Origin: Centroberyx gerrardi
Lineage: Eukaryota; Chordata; Actinopteri; Beryciformes; Berycidae
Direction: 5' to 3'
Length of the DNA: 64,000 bases
NCBI RefSeq assembly: GCF_048128805.1
Contig: NC_136010.1
Coordinates: 28,259,980-28,323,979, forward strand
In this document: piece after piece, positions 10,198-22,019 of the stretch
Position numbering within the stretch: the first letter of the stretch is position 1
Layout: the number at the start of each line of letters is the position of its first letter
Made by a program: the position numbers and the translations under genes
Notes under the pieces: model-generated
What the model saw: only the letters and a program-made list of their open reading frames with translations
Databases searched by the model: none
What the model was told of the DNA's origin: nothing

Positions 10198-13100
10198 ATG
10201 TTTGGTATTTTCGGGAAAAGTAAACCTGTGAAACTTAGGAATCTCAATGAAAGTAAAAAGTACGGAATTGCAGCAAAAAACTTAAAAGAGCTGCTTAAAA
10301 AAGGTTGTAAGATATTACAGGTAAGACCGTGTTTTCTTCACTTTACTTCCTTTTTTGTCGTTGTTTACACTACCTAGTAGTAGCCTACCGTATGTTGTTT
10401 ATGCCCCAGCATTACAGGACGTCTGCAGGTGCTTATAAAGTCTTAAAAAAGTGTCTGGAATTTAATTATTTAAATTCAGCGGTGAATTACTCGTATGCCG
10501 AATTTATTAATGGTTCCTAACTATTAATAAAATGTCTCAAGTCATGTTCAAAAAGGTATCTGCGTTTGCCGATAAGCAAGAAAGCGTTAAATTGCCACAT
10601 TTTTAAATTGCATATTGCTAACTCTGGTGCTGCTACTGTTTTTTCTCCTCGAGCTCATTTTTCGGGTGAATTTGACCGTAGATTTTACTTGAATTTACAA
10701 TAAAATGGTCTCAAAAGTCCTAAAATTAACTTGCAGAAATTCGCAGTCATCCCCGTTTTATTTAGCCGGCTGTGAAATGAAACAGAAAATAAGATTTAAA
10801 AAAAAAAAAAAAAAAAAGAAACAGAAAATTAGCATTAGATACAGTCCGTTTTTGTTCCAGGTGCCGCTTGGTGGTTCGCATGTTTGTTTGTATGCGGACG
10901 GGACAAAAGTGACAGAGGAATACTTCCCAACTCTGCCTGATAACACTGAACTTGTTCTTCTGTCTCGAGACCAGAGATGGAGCGGAGGTAGGTGAAGCAA
11001 ACCATTTTTTTTATATATATTTTGGACATCGCAATACTTGCTTTTTTTTCCAACAGTGACAAATTTTACACTCATTTTGAAGGCAACATTGTCTGATTTC
11101 CTGTGTTATTTTGGCTGGTTTGACAAAGCTTTCAATAAAACAAAGTTGAGTATCTGTAACGGCAGTGATGGTGAATGACAAATAGACAAATAGATGACCA
11201 CACAAACTGTACAGTTGGCAGTAAACTACACATACTGGGGTTCCCATTTTCAACATTTTCATGTCAAGGCCCCCAAGATTTTGTCAGAGGGACCCCCATC
11301 TGAGAAGAGGTTTGTTGTTTTGATAGAATTGTTTGATACTGTTTACACTGTAGGTGGGGATATAACAGTGTGGAGCGTTAAACCTATGATGAAAATAGAC
11401 ATTTCTCTATTGTTCCCTCACTGTCCTAACTTCAGATGAAATTACATTATTCCTCGTTTCTGGGGACCTTGTGGAACCCCCTCAAGGCCCCCTGCAGGTC
11501 CCCAGACACCAGTTTGACAACCACTGACAAACGCTACAACTCTGCAGTTGTGCGTGCACCCTCCTCCTGACCTGACATGGGGTTGTGGTAAGGATGAGAG
11601 TGTTTGTGCCTAACCCTTATGACCCCTGTGCTTGTCATTTCAGTTGTGTGTGACATTGACCGGTTACTGAGCACAGACCGGCACGCTGATCGCCTCATTG
11701 AAGCAGCGAAGGAGCTTCTCTCTGATGAGCAGTCTCCTAAAAGGCGTAAACTCCTGGGCGACCTGGTGCGGAACCTGGAGGACAGCTCCGAGCTGGAGAG
11801 TAGAGAGGAGGATGAAGACTGGTTCAGAGGTACAAAGATTGTGGGCGGTCAGTGCGAGGGGCTCCAGTTGCACTTCTGTTGTCTGCAGCTACCAAATTTG
11901 ACCTGCTGTATTTGAACATGAATGAATCTGTAGTGGAGTTTATTGTTAAATGAGGTTTCATCTCAGGTGTTGATGCCCGATTCAAGACAAAGTCTGCCTA
12001 CATGAAATACAACTGCGAGAACAGGATACGAAGCTACATGAAGGAGGTAAAACCCGGGAAGGCCTGTTACTTAACACTTCATCTGCCTCTTATTTCACAA
12101 TTTTGACACAATTTTCTGTCTCCGTTATCAGGTGGACGGTGCCGCCAAAACCATACAAAAACCTAAAGTCAAGTCGGAGTTTCTGAAAACGACAAAGTGC
12201 CTGATGGACATGCTGAAGTCGGCCAAGTACAACGGCTGCTACTTTGACCGGACTGAAAAGGAACCAAATCGCTTCTGCACTCAGGAAGGCTGGTTCACCT
12301 GCCAGGTAACACAAACAATCAGTCATAAAGGCAGATATCAGACAGGCTTGGTTATTGTCAAAATGTATTGTAGTCAAGCACTCTTAAACAGTGAAGCTCG
12401 ATAAATAACAAATCATTTGTAGCAAAACATTTTTATTGTGCTAACCATTCTGCTAGTAAAGTAGCAGCACTGCTACCTGTAGTATGTTGATAAATCAATA
12501 CAACATTACCACATTAATTATGAGAAATTATTATAACCACCATGAACAAACAAGACCAGTACAGGAGCTTGGCAGCCTTTGTGTACCACCAGGTCGAATT
12601 TGGTGGGAAATCTGTTGGATTGCTTTGCAGGCACAAAACAGGAAGAGGGAGCTGTTCTTCCAGCACAAACGAAACAAAAGCTTTCAGAGTTTCTGGCAAT
12701 GTGACAGGAAGCAACAGGGTTTATGGGAAATGGGGTCTTTTGAGTGACTGGCATGAACAATACCACTGGTTTGAGGTAGAGGCTACCAATCACGCCAACC
12801 ATGGTTTCATTCATGTTTATGTTGACGTTTAAAAGTTGCCTCCTCTCCCTCAGGGATCATTTGACCAGGAGGTGTGCAGGTCTCTGCACTCCATCAACCC
12901 CTACGGCAACCGAGAGAGCCGGGTCGTCTTCAGCACGTGGAACCTGGACCACAGGTTGGAGGCTTTAGTACAGTCAAAAAGCTTTTTGTTGTCACCAAGG
13001 GCGAGCCAAGGCTAGTTATATCCTGGCTGTGGTTTTACTGCATTGAAAAACATGATCTTTCAAGTTTCACACTCGACTTCAGGCTTTTTCCCAATTCACA

Positions 13101-14075
13101 TCTAATGGAGATTTCCTGTTTTTTGTGTTCACACACATAACTCTTATACCTGCCCCACTTACTTTCACACATTGTCTCTCGGGAAAATATCAGAGTGCAT
13201 GATTCCTCAAATTAAGAGATAGTTGGGAAACAAACCTAAAAGCAATTACATGTCTTGTGCACATATTCAAATTGGCACATTGTGTACATATGTCCATTTA
13301 CATGTGTAAACTGAATATATTGTTAAAGTGAATAGTTTTTTTTTTTTTTTATAGTACGCACCTAGACATTTTCTGTACATAAGTATGGCCTTCTGTAGAC
13401 CTGCTAATGTGAATAAAATGCACATATTTTTGTATATTTCTGTACATAAACTGTTTTTCCTTCGTATTCTCACATCCTTCTCACTTATTACATATCTCTC
13501 TGTTTTTGTCATTTCACACATTTTCCTTCAATTTTCTTTGTCTCAGTATGTTCAGTGGCTGTTATTTTGCACACCCTCATAATGCTGTAATTCATATTTT
13601 GTCATACTTTTCATAGTTCTACTTATATGCTCTTGACACTACATTTACTTTAGGTGCATTTATATTAGTTGCTACATCCTGTTACTACTCAATTTAATTT
13701 AACATATCATTTAATTTTTATCTTTATTTTCGACTATTATACCAGCCCTGCTTGTTCATGTTTTCTCTAAAATAACCTAGAATCCATGCTACACTAACTA
13801 CATGTCTTATTAAACTTGTGGGCAGGATTGAGAAGAAGAGGGCGGTCATTCCTGCTCTGCTGGACGCTGTGCAGAATCACAAGAGCAGCGACATCAACCT
13901 GAACTACTTTTACCATCTGCTGTTCACCAGGGAAAACCTGAAGCTGGTTCACATTGTGTGCCATAAGAAAGAAGCCCACAACCTGCTGTGTGACAGGAGG
14001 AAGGTATTCAAACGAGCCACATGCACGGACGAGGCAAAACGAACAGCCAAAGGGAAGCGCCGATGCATATCATGA
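10198..14075 (+). CDS. dffb: DNA fragmentation factor subunit beta (caspase-activated DNase)
   Basis: CAD is the nuclease that cuts chromatin between nucleosomes in apoptosis, held inactive by DFFA/ICAD until caspase-3 cleaves it. Seven exons join in phase: 10198..10320, 10861..10987, 11644..11829, 11967..12046, 12132..12305, 12854..12954 and 13826..14075, giving 346 residues (human about 338). The CIDE-N domain covers residues about 8-85 (KYGIAAKNLKELLKKGCK, YFPTLPDNTELVLL). The HNH-type active site is intact: FSTWNLDH with D262 and H263, and LVHIVCHKKEAH with H306, H310 and H315. A basic tail (KRTAKGKRR) is a likely nuclear localisation signal. ATG 10198 fits the family start. It lies just after a LINE 3' tail, so promoter or 5' UTR may derive from that element. 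C1orf174 converges on it from the right. Confidence 0.97.
10490..10625 (+). repeat. half copy of the foldback element (dffb intron 1)
   Basis: CGTATGCCGAATTTATT and GCGTTTGCCGATAAGCAAG, then GCGTTAAATTGCCACATTTTT, match one arm of the elements at 1.1, 60.6 and 62.6 kb. No opposing arm was found. Confidence 0.55.
11232..11525 (-). repeat. decayed hAT-like miniature element (dffb intron 2)
   Basis: The right end reads, in reverse, CAGTGGTTGTCAAACTGGTG and carries repeated GGGGACC/GGGGGCC blocks. This type of end is common in fish hAT miniature elements. The left end is degraded. Confidence 0.5.
12306..13825. other. dffb introns 5 and 6, no extra exon
   Basis: AT-rich intron sequence around exon 6. 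A frame at 12542..12832 that opens with a plausible methionine has no conserved motif and no donor. T-rich tract at about 13337..13351. Confidence 0.5.
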
Positions 14076-15728
14076 ATTTTTTTACTCTTACTTTTAAAAG
14101 AAATTAGTATTATTTGTATTAATTTTTACTCCTTTTTTTAATGAAATTTGTATTAATTTATGCAGATGAACTGTGAAAAGTAGATTTATAGGACATGTTG
14201 ATGTCGTCGGAGCTTAATAGTCACCTGAAGTAAGAGCTTAAAGACAACAAGACTAAGCGGACTGACCTTGCCTCATCTGAATAATTGATTTTTTGAAAAG
14301 CTGTCTCTGAGACAGTCTGAATCAATTGAGCCTGTGAAGCTTTGATATATACTGGTACTGCTTTGTTAGACAGAAGTAATCATTTGGCTGGTGAAGAGTG
14401 GACCACACTTCCACGGCTTCAAATAAGCAAAACCTTGAAATCAAGAAAACATTTATTTGTTCTTTGTGTTGCCATGGTAATATAAAATACATCGTTTGAC
14501 TACAATGATTGCTGGATTAATGTGTGTCATTCAGTCAAGCAGTTGCATAGAAAAATATGAAAAGCATTGTGCAAAAATAAGGCATGAGTAAACGGGCAAT
14601 AAAGAAGAAAATAATCAAAATATATCAAACATCTGATTGGTCGGTACAATCAACAAAATATACAGACTACTGCAGATATGAACAGAGTATTTTGTTAGTG
14701 CAAATATTTTCAAGGTAGATATGTAGCTTTGATTTTCTCAAGCTGTTGCTTAAATCGTTATCCTCAATTCATTCAAAAGAATTGACAATTATTTTGAGTC
14801 CATGTCTTACAGACATTGATATTTTTTACATTTTTGTATGGTGGTAAAAATGTACACACAATTTCCAAGTAGCTAACATGGACCTCACTAGCTGCATCTA
14901 TATGTAGACAGACATATGTATGTAGGCTGCCAAAAAGAGACTTGAGGCTACTGTCTATACATAAAATTAATCTCAAAACACATGTAAGAAGAAAGTTGTG
15001 ATATTGAAAGCTCTTATTTTGGAACGGTCCTTTGGTGCAACAACCCCCCATAAACATTTGATTGAGTATCGTCATTTAAAAAGTTTAATGAGGCAAAGAA
15101 GCTGTTTGAGCAAAATGTGATTTGAATCCGGTACTGCTTTTAGCATATCACAAGACTGGTCCTAATAAACTGCACTCGTCTTAATAGAATGATTCATTTG
15201 AGCTCCTGCCTCAAATTGACAAAACCTTGTTTGAACCAATGTGTCATGTGGAATGATTGATCTTGCCATAATTTCCATCTCTTATCCCCATTAATGGTTC
15301 ACATTCCAATATGATCACCCCTGTGTTTTCTCACACTCAAGGCACAAGTTACATCCATTTGATGAGCATTTCATTTTTTTTTTTTCATTTCCAATCATAA
15401 ACCTCCAGGTAAGAGCAGTTAAGGTTGAACTAGAGGTGGTATGACTATAAACTGAGCTATATTATACAGTAGCATTCCTCAATCCCATTAATGTAGCCAC
15501 TGGTCTTTAAAAAATATAAGAGCTATTAAAATTAAATACAAGCAAATGTTCGTGTGTGAGGCCCAAAGATGCTTAAACGGGTAGAAAACAGCTTGGCACG
15601 TGCTTCTCTCTGGCTAGCTTTTGTCAGCTTTATTTGGCTTCTTCTAGCCAAAGCAGGAACAAGGTTTTAGGCCGCTCCATAGGTGTGAATTAAGAGTTCC
15701 ACATAGTCACCGGTACAGTTACTATTCA
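14076..15728. other. dffb / C1orf174 convergent 3' region
   Basis: 3' untranslated and intergenic sequence between two convergent genes. AATAAA at 14598..14603 (plus) may end dffb transcripts. TTTATT at 15629..15634 is AATAAA on the minus strand, about 95 bp after the C1orf174 stop. A strong X-box-like GTTGCCATGGTAAT lies at 14468..14481. Confidence 0.5.
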
Positions 15729-18079
15729 CTAACTGCCCCCTCTGTCGTCCTGCATGTCAGTGTAGCCCACCTCCTCCTCGTCACTGTCCTCTCTGGCGTA
15801 GTAATGTCTCCTCCTGTTCTCCCTCTGGACCCAGACGGACGTTGTTGCTGTTCTTTGAGGACAATCCTGTACGGATACAGAGCCAAACACCACAGTCACC
15901 ACATTGACAGGTAGGCTAGGGTAGGTTGAAATGGTTACAGGCAGTCAGATCATGTAAAATAAGATCGCATTCAACCAATAAGGAGATCGTTAGCCAGATT
16001 GTACAGAGTTCAAGGTAATGATGCTTGTCTGATGTGTGTTGTGAGGTTTGCAGGAAAAAGCACAACACCTGGATCTCATTTCAAAAGATTTAAACGTGTA
16101 GGCTTCCATCAAAACCAAAGAAACAGAATTTTATTTTTGAGATTCATCTGACTTCACATAGTCTTACTCCAAGCCAGGTGACTGCTGCAGTAAAAAAAAA
16201 ACTTTTGCTGACAGGTTTAGTGCCAGTAAAACACCAGAAGGATTGACTACTCACTACAGATTTGGATGCTGCATTATGTACTGAGATTAATGTGTTGATA
16301 GTTTTTGCACCTTCCTATTGCACAGTATTTAGAGGGTAATATGCAGCATCTTTCAGACAGCCACTCCCAACTTGCCCTTCAACTGGGAAAGGCTTCCTCT
16401 GCCAGAACCTGTTTGAAACAACAATGTAATGTCAGTTTGTCCCAAGTATGGAAATTGACCAAAGCGCCTCACCTGTACAGCGTCCAAGTTTCCGAAAAAC
16501 TGCTCCACGGGAAGTATCTGATTGCTGTCGTCGTCCGGGAAGATGCTCTCTCCGGCGCCTCCGTAATCCATCTCCTCAGCCTCCTGTTTGTCCAGGAAGC
16601 CGTAAACTCTGCAGCCGTCCAAGCCCAACCTTGTCCTCACCTCGTTCTCTTTGCCCTCCTGCTCCTCGAGCTGCGGCGAAGCTGAGCACCGCCTCCTGTC
16701 AGGAAGCTGGTGGCATTCACAGGTGATGCGAGAAAATCTCTCCAGAGGACTGGCCGGTTTGCTGTAACCACAAACCGGTGAGTTGCTCTGTTGAAAGCCT
16801 GCTGCGGAGTCCATCTTTGGTCTTTTGAGATCTTTTCTCCTCTGAGCAGAAGCCTGTGTTAATGAGTTAAGACTAGGGTTAGGCTGATATATCAATAGAC
16901 AATCAATATCCATCGTTCTTATACCCATATCAGTCTAACCAGAGTAAAGATGCAGTTTCAGCTTGTTGTATTCTGTTCAATACTAACCTTACTGGAACTT
17001 TTGGCCTCAGAACTGGTTTTCCCCTTTCTGCGCTTCAAGTTGCCAAGTCGACCAGGCATCTGCAAAGGAAGATAATGCAGTTTGTTTAGTTAATGAGAAC
17101 AGCTGGTTTCAATCAGCAGAGAGATTTCCTTCATAATATCAGTAGATTCAACGCTACTGCCTAACAACTACTTAGCTAAAACTTTTCAGTTTACTGGCTT
17201 TAATGGTGGTATCAATGCCCAACAATGTGTATATTATTATTATTTTTTTTTTAAATCAGAAAATATGTTAAAGTCAAGTTTTAAATAGTTCTACATTTCT
17301 GTCTCCTCTCACCATCCACGCTCCATCATGTGCACTATGTCTACAGAGATTTTCACTCAGGGTAAATTCAATTTAGTGGTCAGTATGTATGTATGTGTGT
17401 GTGTGTGTGTGTGTATTTGGTCTGCTAGTCACTGTATTTGAGTAGAACCAAAGGAATACGTGATGTATGATTTTAACAGACCAGGTCTGGGTCAAAAGAA
17501 GAAAGGTACTAGGATATGTCCTAGGTTTGCTTAAGCTAGTGATTGATTATCCAAATATGAAAAGACAGCAAACATGAGCCAGCTGTGGGCTGGCGAGCTG
17601 ATTACTAGTGGACAGATGGACACTGGAGTGCTAGCTGACTGGCTGGTAGCTGCAAGGTTAGATGTCTACAAGCGACAGCTAAACTCTTCATTGTTTCCAA
17701 ACGCAATTTGGCCTTTAGCAGAGCACACTGTTTTTACTAGCAGCAGGGGCTGTCTTTACTAGAGTCAAAACAGACGTTGGTAACATAAAAGCAAAACAGA
17801 CGTGGATAACATAACCCAGTGGAAGGCACATAACTTAAGAGCTACTTCGTCACTGTTCGGCATCGTTAATCGGTGGTTTGGTTATGCTGAGAAAATTTAG
17901 GGGCTTATTGGAAAGACTGAGATCTCACCAGAGTTAACAACTTGGTTCCGATAACGGACCTCTAAACGTCAGCTATTGGCTAACAAAGCTAGCTAGTTAG
18001 CTAGCGTTAGATTAGCTATTAATAGTGAGTTAGCTGACCAGACTGTCAGTGAAACGTGAACACTCACCTTATGTCTCAT
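15729..18079 (-). CDS. c1orf174: C1orf174 homologue (UPF0688 family), nuclear protein of unknown function
   Basis: Four minus-strand exons join in phase: 18068..18079 (MRHK, 12 nt), 16988..17059, 16473..16853 and 15729..15866, giving 200 residues. The diagnostic match to human C1orf174 is SIFPDDDSNQILPVEQFFGN at residues 131-150, against human [20 protein letters not shown]. The basic N-terminus (MRHKMPGRLGNLKRRKGK) and acidic C-terminus (DSDEEEVGYTDMQDD) also mirror the family. The start is the 12-nt first exon with donor GTGAGT, matching human MRSRK; exon 2 also begins with ATG, so a shorter isoform is possible. Its upstream region (18080-18290) is CpG-rich and promoter-like. Function is unknown. 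Confidence 0.93.
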
Positions 18080-18310
18080 TTTCCGGTGTAACGTTCCTCT
18101 CTTTCTGTGGCCCCGGTGTGAATGAAGGTCTTTCGGCTGTTTTGTTTTGTATGCTATTAGCTACAAAATAAATGTGATGTATCTAACAAACAACTAAGTT
18201 AACGCTGAGGCGTCGTCGCGTCTGCTCGGGTCGAGTGAGTCAACCCGCCGCTGTTTCCTGTTCGCGAAACCAGTGAGGTTCAGTCAGAGGTCGGAGCGTC
18301 TTTGAGGCTG
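18080..18310 (-). promoter_or_regulatory. CpG-rich promoter region of C1orf174
   Basis: Cluster of CpGs (GAGGCGTCGTCGCGTCTGCT, CAACCCGCCGCTG) directly upstream of the first coding exon, in otherwise AT-rich DNA. Extent is approximate. Confidence 0.5.
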
Positions 18311-19827
18311 AGCGCCCCTAGATGGCCCGTTCACCAGGAAATACTCTGCACACAACACGATACACTGTAGCTAGTCCTGTTAGTATCCAGTCAACAGCTA
18401 GAGTTTCACTCCATATTCCTGCAATATGATTATTTTAGAGAGTATTGGAATGCTTTACGGAGTATTTTAATAAGATTTTTTGATGTTCTGTACAGCCCAA
18501 TAGTCAAACCATCAATGCATTTGCCACTGCTATGGGACTTATTTTAGATATTGAATGTTTAGATATTCATCTTCATGTTTTCAAAGATTTCTTTATGTTT
18601 TTCTCTGCTTAAGTTATCACTTACATTGTTGTTGTTTTTTAGCTTTAAATGTACTTTGGCTTGGTATGGCTTTCTCAGAAAATAGAATGCACCGTAATTT
18701 AATACAATATAATAGATAATTAAATCTAGAAAATATGCATTTTATTTTTATTTTGTAAAAACAATAATAATAAACGAAATATTTTTTATTTAACTTTCTT
18801 GATATTTATTGTAGCAATTCAACTGAGTATTTTGATACGCTTTTCGTTATTCTGTACAATACTTATTCTTTTTCAGGAATGAGACATTTTACGATTTTAT
18901 TTTGAAATCGACTTCCTGTTTTATTCTATCAAAGTAACTCTGGCCAGCTTGACGCAGTTGCCCGTTTATCGTGTCTGAACTATTATTTACATTATATCGC
19001 AAGGCCAGTATAAACCGCGTTTCTATCGACATAAATGTGTAAAAATAAGGTTAAGGTTTTTGCCGAGGTCCTGTTTTGCAGGCTGTTTCGGTTTAACTGG
19101 GGAGTGTGTGAAATGAGAGAGATGGCGGAAACAAAAGTTGGGAATTTGCCCCTGCTTTACGTCAAATGTATTTTCAGAAAATATCGACAAGGGGGTGCTA
19201 GAGACTTCCTAATGCTACTCCCTCTCTCTGGTTCTAGCGTGTGTGCGTGTGTGTGCGTATGTGTGTGTGTGTGTGTGTGTGTGTGTTCCCACATAAACTT
19301 CAGAATATGTTTAGACGGGTTAAAATATATAAATTGACAAAATGTATGTATTTGTACATGTTTGATGACATCCATGATCATGAAATATATGGATGTCAAC
19401 AAGACATAGGAGGAAAATATATTTCCAGTGTCCAAAGAAATAATTAAAATTAATGTTGTTGCAAACACATTTGGGGGGTGGGGGGTAACATATCTCTAAA
19501 ATTATTAATTATCTCTTGTTTATTTGTTTATTTTATTTAGCTATAGGCCTACGTTTGTTGTGCTCTTTATTTGCAGCATGGGGTTTTATTCATGTGGAAA
19601 TAGCCTAATAATAATGAGTCAGATTGAAAGCAATAGCCACAAATAAGTCTGTGGGGCAAACATTTTCAAAATTAATTAAAAATCCATATTGAGCATTTAA
19701 AAATCGCACCCGCGGAGCTTTCATCTGCAGCCTTTTTTATTATTTATAAGGATGACAACAAATATCAAATTCTAGCTTTAGGCCTGGTCCACTTTCTAAC
19801 ACGGTGGACACCTGGGGGATGTGCGTG

Positions 19828-19861
<34 letters not shown>

Positions 19862-19900
19862 AGAAAGGAGAAACCTGCTGGTCCCAGATCAGTGTCGGTA
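18311..19900. other. intergenic, AT-rich, with (TG)n tracts
   Basis: No gene recognised. (TG)n microsatellites lie at about 19237..19286 and 19823..19861. G-rich GGGGA repeats follow at about 19903..19947, just upstream of the glycosyltransferase 5' UTR. Confidence 0.55.
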
Positions 19901-20234
19901 ATGGAGGGGAGGGGAGTTTGGTGGTGGGGAGGGGAGGGGAGGGGGGGTGACTAGGAGAGAGCCGTCAGGAGGTCTCCAGTCAGTCTGCTGGCAGAGAGAG
20001 GACAGAGGAGAAGCAGAGGGACCATGCGTCTTTGTCCCGCACCGAGAGCAGACCTGCGGCTCCAGTGAGCGCCGGCATGGCAAAGCGGGGGTCCGGGGCC
20101 ACTTTAGCGTCACCCCTGGGTGTCCGAACGAGGCGGGACGGCGGTGGCGGATCGGACTCGGACGCGCACATGTGAAACACTATGACGGCAAACGGTCCAG
20201 CATCTGAGGGTTCGTCGGCGCCGCAGTAACAGCC

Positions 20235-21485
20235 ATGGATCACTTTTTCAGGAGGAAGCGGGTTGGTCTGCTGAAAACCCTGCTGAGTCTGTCTCTGGTC
20301 TTCGCGTCTTTCCTCATGATCCACAAGCTGAAGCTGGCTGATAAGGACGGCGTGGGAGTTAAAAGTATGCGGGATACCGGCTGGTGCGGATCGGAGTGTT
20401 TCTCATTCAAGAAGGGAGTCGTGAAAAGTGCTTTTGGGAGCTCTTCCCCTACAGTGCTGGGCGACGATTTGGACGCGCAACGGCTGCGCGTCTCCAACGG
20501 GACCCCGGCCTCCTGGGACGCGCAGGTTCTGAACTGCAGCGAAGACGCGGCGGTGAGGACCAAGGACTGGTTTCGGCGTCTGGACCCGAGGTTTCACCAG
20601 TTTGTGCTGCACCGACACTGCAGGTACTTCCCAATGCGCATCAACCACCCGGAGAAATGCGCGGACGGAGAGGTGCACCTCCTCATGGTGGTCAAGTCCG
20701 TTATAGAGCAGCACGACCGGCGGGAGGCGGTGCGCAACACCTGGGGCAGGGAGCACACCGTCGACGGGAAGAAAATCAAAACATTATTTCTGTTGGGGAG
20801 CCCGACGAGCGGCAAAGACACCAAGAACCTGCAGAAGCTGATCGAGTACGAGGACATGATCTACGGGGACATCCTGCAGTGGGACTTCATGGACACCTTC
20901 TTCAACCTGACTCTGAAGGAGGTCAACTTTCTCAAATGGTTCGACATCTACTGCGCCGGCGTGCAGTTCATCTTCAAGGGAGACGACGACGTGTTCGTGA
21001 ATACGCGCAACCTGCTGGATCTCATCGGGTTCAAGGTGGAGGAGCGCAAAGTGTCCGACCTGTTCGTGGGGGACACCATCTCCAAGGCGATCCCCATCCG
21101 AAACCGCCAGAGCAAATACTACATCCCCAAAGAGCTGTACGACAAGCCTTACCCGCCGTACGTCGGGGGCGGGGGGTTCCTCATGTCCTCGCCGCTGGCC
21201 AGGAGGCTCTTCGTGGTCTCGGAGGACTTGGAGTTGTACCCCATCGACGACGTGTTCTTGGGGATGTGCCTGCAGCGGCTCCGCTTGGCCCCGGAGATGC
21301 ACCCGGGCTTCAGGACCTTCGGCATCACGCGGCGCAGGGTGAGCCCCATGAACAGCGAGCCGTGCTTTTACAAAAACCTCATCGTGGTGCACAAACTGAG
21401 CGCGCAGGAGCTGCTCAAAATGTGGAGTGTGGTGCAGAACGAGGAGCTGGTGTGCGCCAAAAGGACCTCAATGGAACTAAACTAA
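20235..21485 (+). CDS. b3gnt7l: beta-1,3-N-acetylglucosaminyltransferase 7-like (GT31)
   Basis: Golgi type II membrane enzyme that adds GlcNAc in beta-1,3 linkage to galactose, extending poly-N-acetyllactosamine or keratan-sulfate chains. A single uninterrupted 416-codon frame, as in other B3GNT genes. Short cytoplasmic tail, membrane anchor at about residues 11-29 (GLLKTLLSLSLVFASFLMI), then stem. GT31 motifs are all present: RREAVRNTWG (162-171), metal-binding DDD in FKGDDDVFVN (250-252), PPYVGGGGFLMS (307-318) and LYPIDDVFLGMCL (334-346). Candidate N-glycosylation sites at N88, N100 and N224. The closest remembered human protein is B3GNT7 (HCRYFPM, GDILQW.F.DTFFNLTLKE, YYIP..LY shared). 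Teleosts have more than one B3GNT7-type gene, so the exact paralogue is uncertain. GC-rich coding sequence contrasts with its surroundings. Confidence 0.94.
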   Translation: MDHFFRRKRVGLLKTLLSLSLVFASFLMIHKLKLADKDGVGVKSMRDTGWCGSECFSFKKGVVKSAFGSSSPTVLGDDLDAQRLRVSNGTPASWDAQVLNCSEDAAVRTKDWFRRLDPRFHQFVLHRHCRYFPMRINHPEKCADGEVHLLMVVKSVIEQHDRREAVRNTWGREHTVDGKKIKTLFLLGSPTSGKDTKNLQKLIEYEDMIYGDILQWDFMDTFFNLTLKEVNFLKWFDIYCAGVQFIFKGDDDVFVNTRNLLDLIGFKVEERKVSDLFVGDTISKAIPIRNRQSKYYIPKELYDKPYPPYVGGGGFLMSSPLARRLFVVSEDLELYPIDDVFLGMCLQRLRLAPEMHPGFRTFGITRRRVSPMNSEPCFYKNLIVVHKLSAQELLKMWSVVQNEELVCAKRTSMELN

Positions 21486-21580
21486 TACAAGTCGCTTCAC
21501 AAACTATAGTGCTAGTTCAGCTACACGGAATGATGATGATCTTGAGAAATCAGTGATTGCTGCTCTGTGATGTAGTGGGA

Positions 21581-21586
21581 AATAAA
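21581..21586 (+). terminator. possible polyadenylation signal AATAAA
   Basis: Hexamer about 95 bp after the b3gnt7-like stop codon; longer 3' UTR forms cannot be excluded. Confidence 0.4.
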
Positions 21587-21651
21587 AGGTTGAGCTCCAG
21601 CTGGTCTTCATCATCAGGCAAACAACCTCCAATAGAAAGAACAATCAAATA

Positions 21652-22019
21652 CACTGCCTGTCAAAAGTTTGGACACAACACATTTTTCTTTATTTTTACT
21701 AATTCCCACATTTTCGAATAACAGTAAAGGCATCAAAACTATGAAATAACACAAATGGAATTACGCAGTGACCAAAAAAGTGTTAAACAAATCAAAACTA
21801 TCTTCTATTTTAGATTCTTTAAAGTAGCCGCCCTTTGCCTTGATGGAAAGACAAAGGCTTTGGAAAGAAATTCATACATAGGATCAACTTCACTATTTAT
21901 ATTTGTCTAAGAAACTCATTTCAAGCATTTAAGCAGAAGCCTTTAGATCAAAATGGCTTCAAGAGAATGAAAACCATAGAACATTCAATCAGGTGGGTCC
22001 AAACTTTTTACAGGCAGTG
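21652..22019. mobile_element. Tc1/mariner-type miniature element
   Basis: Ends CACTGCCTGTCAAAAGTTTG at the left and CCAAACTTTTTACAGGCAGTG at the right form terminal inverted repeats, flanked by TA on both sides, the Tc1/mariner target. About 368 bp, no coding frame. Confidence 0.85.

Noticed and set aside
12542-12832. 96-residue frame in dffb intron 5
   Set aside because: No family motif, no usable splice sites, and exons 5 and 6 join correctly without it.
20384-21556. 390-residue open frame overlapping the b3gnt7-like gene (+1 shift), and long minus-strand frames in the same place
   Set aside because: GC-rich coding DNA opens other frames by chance; these read as Arg/Gly-rich noise with no motif, whereas the chosen frame has all GT31 motifs.
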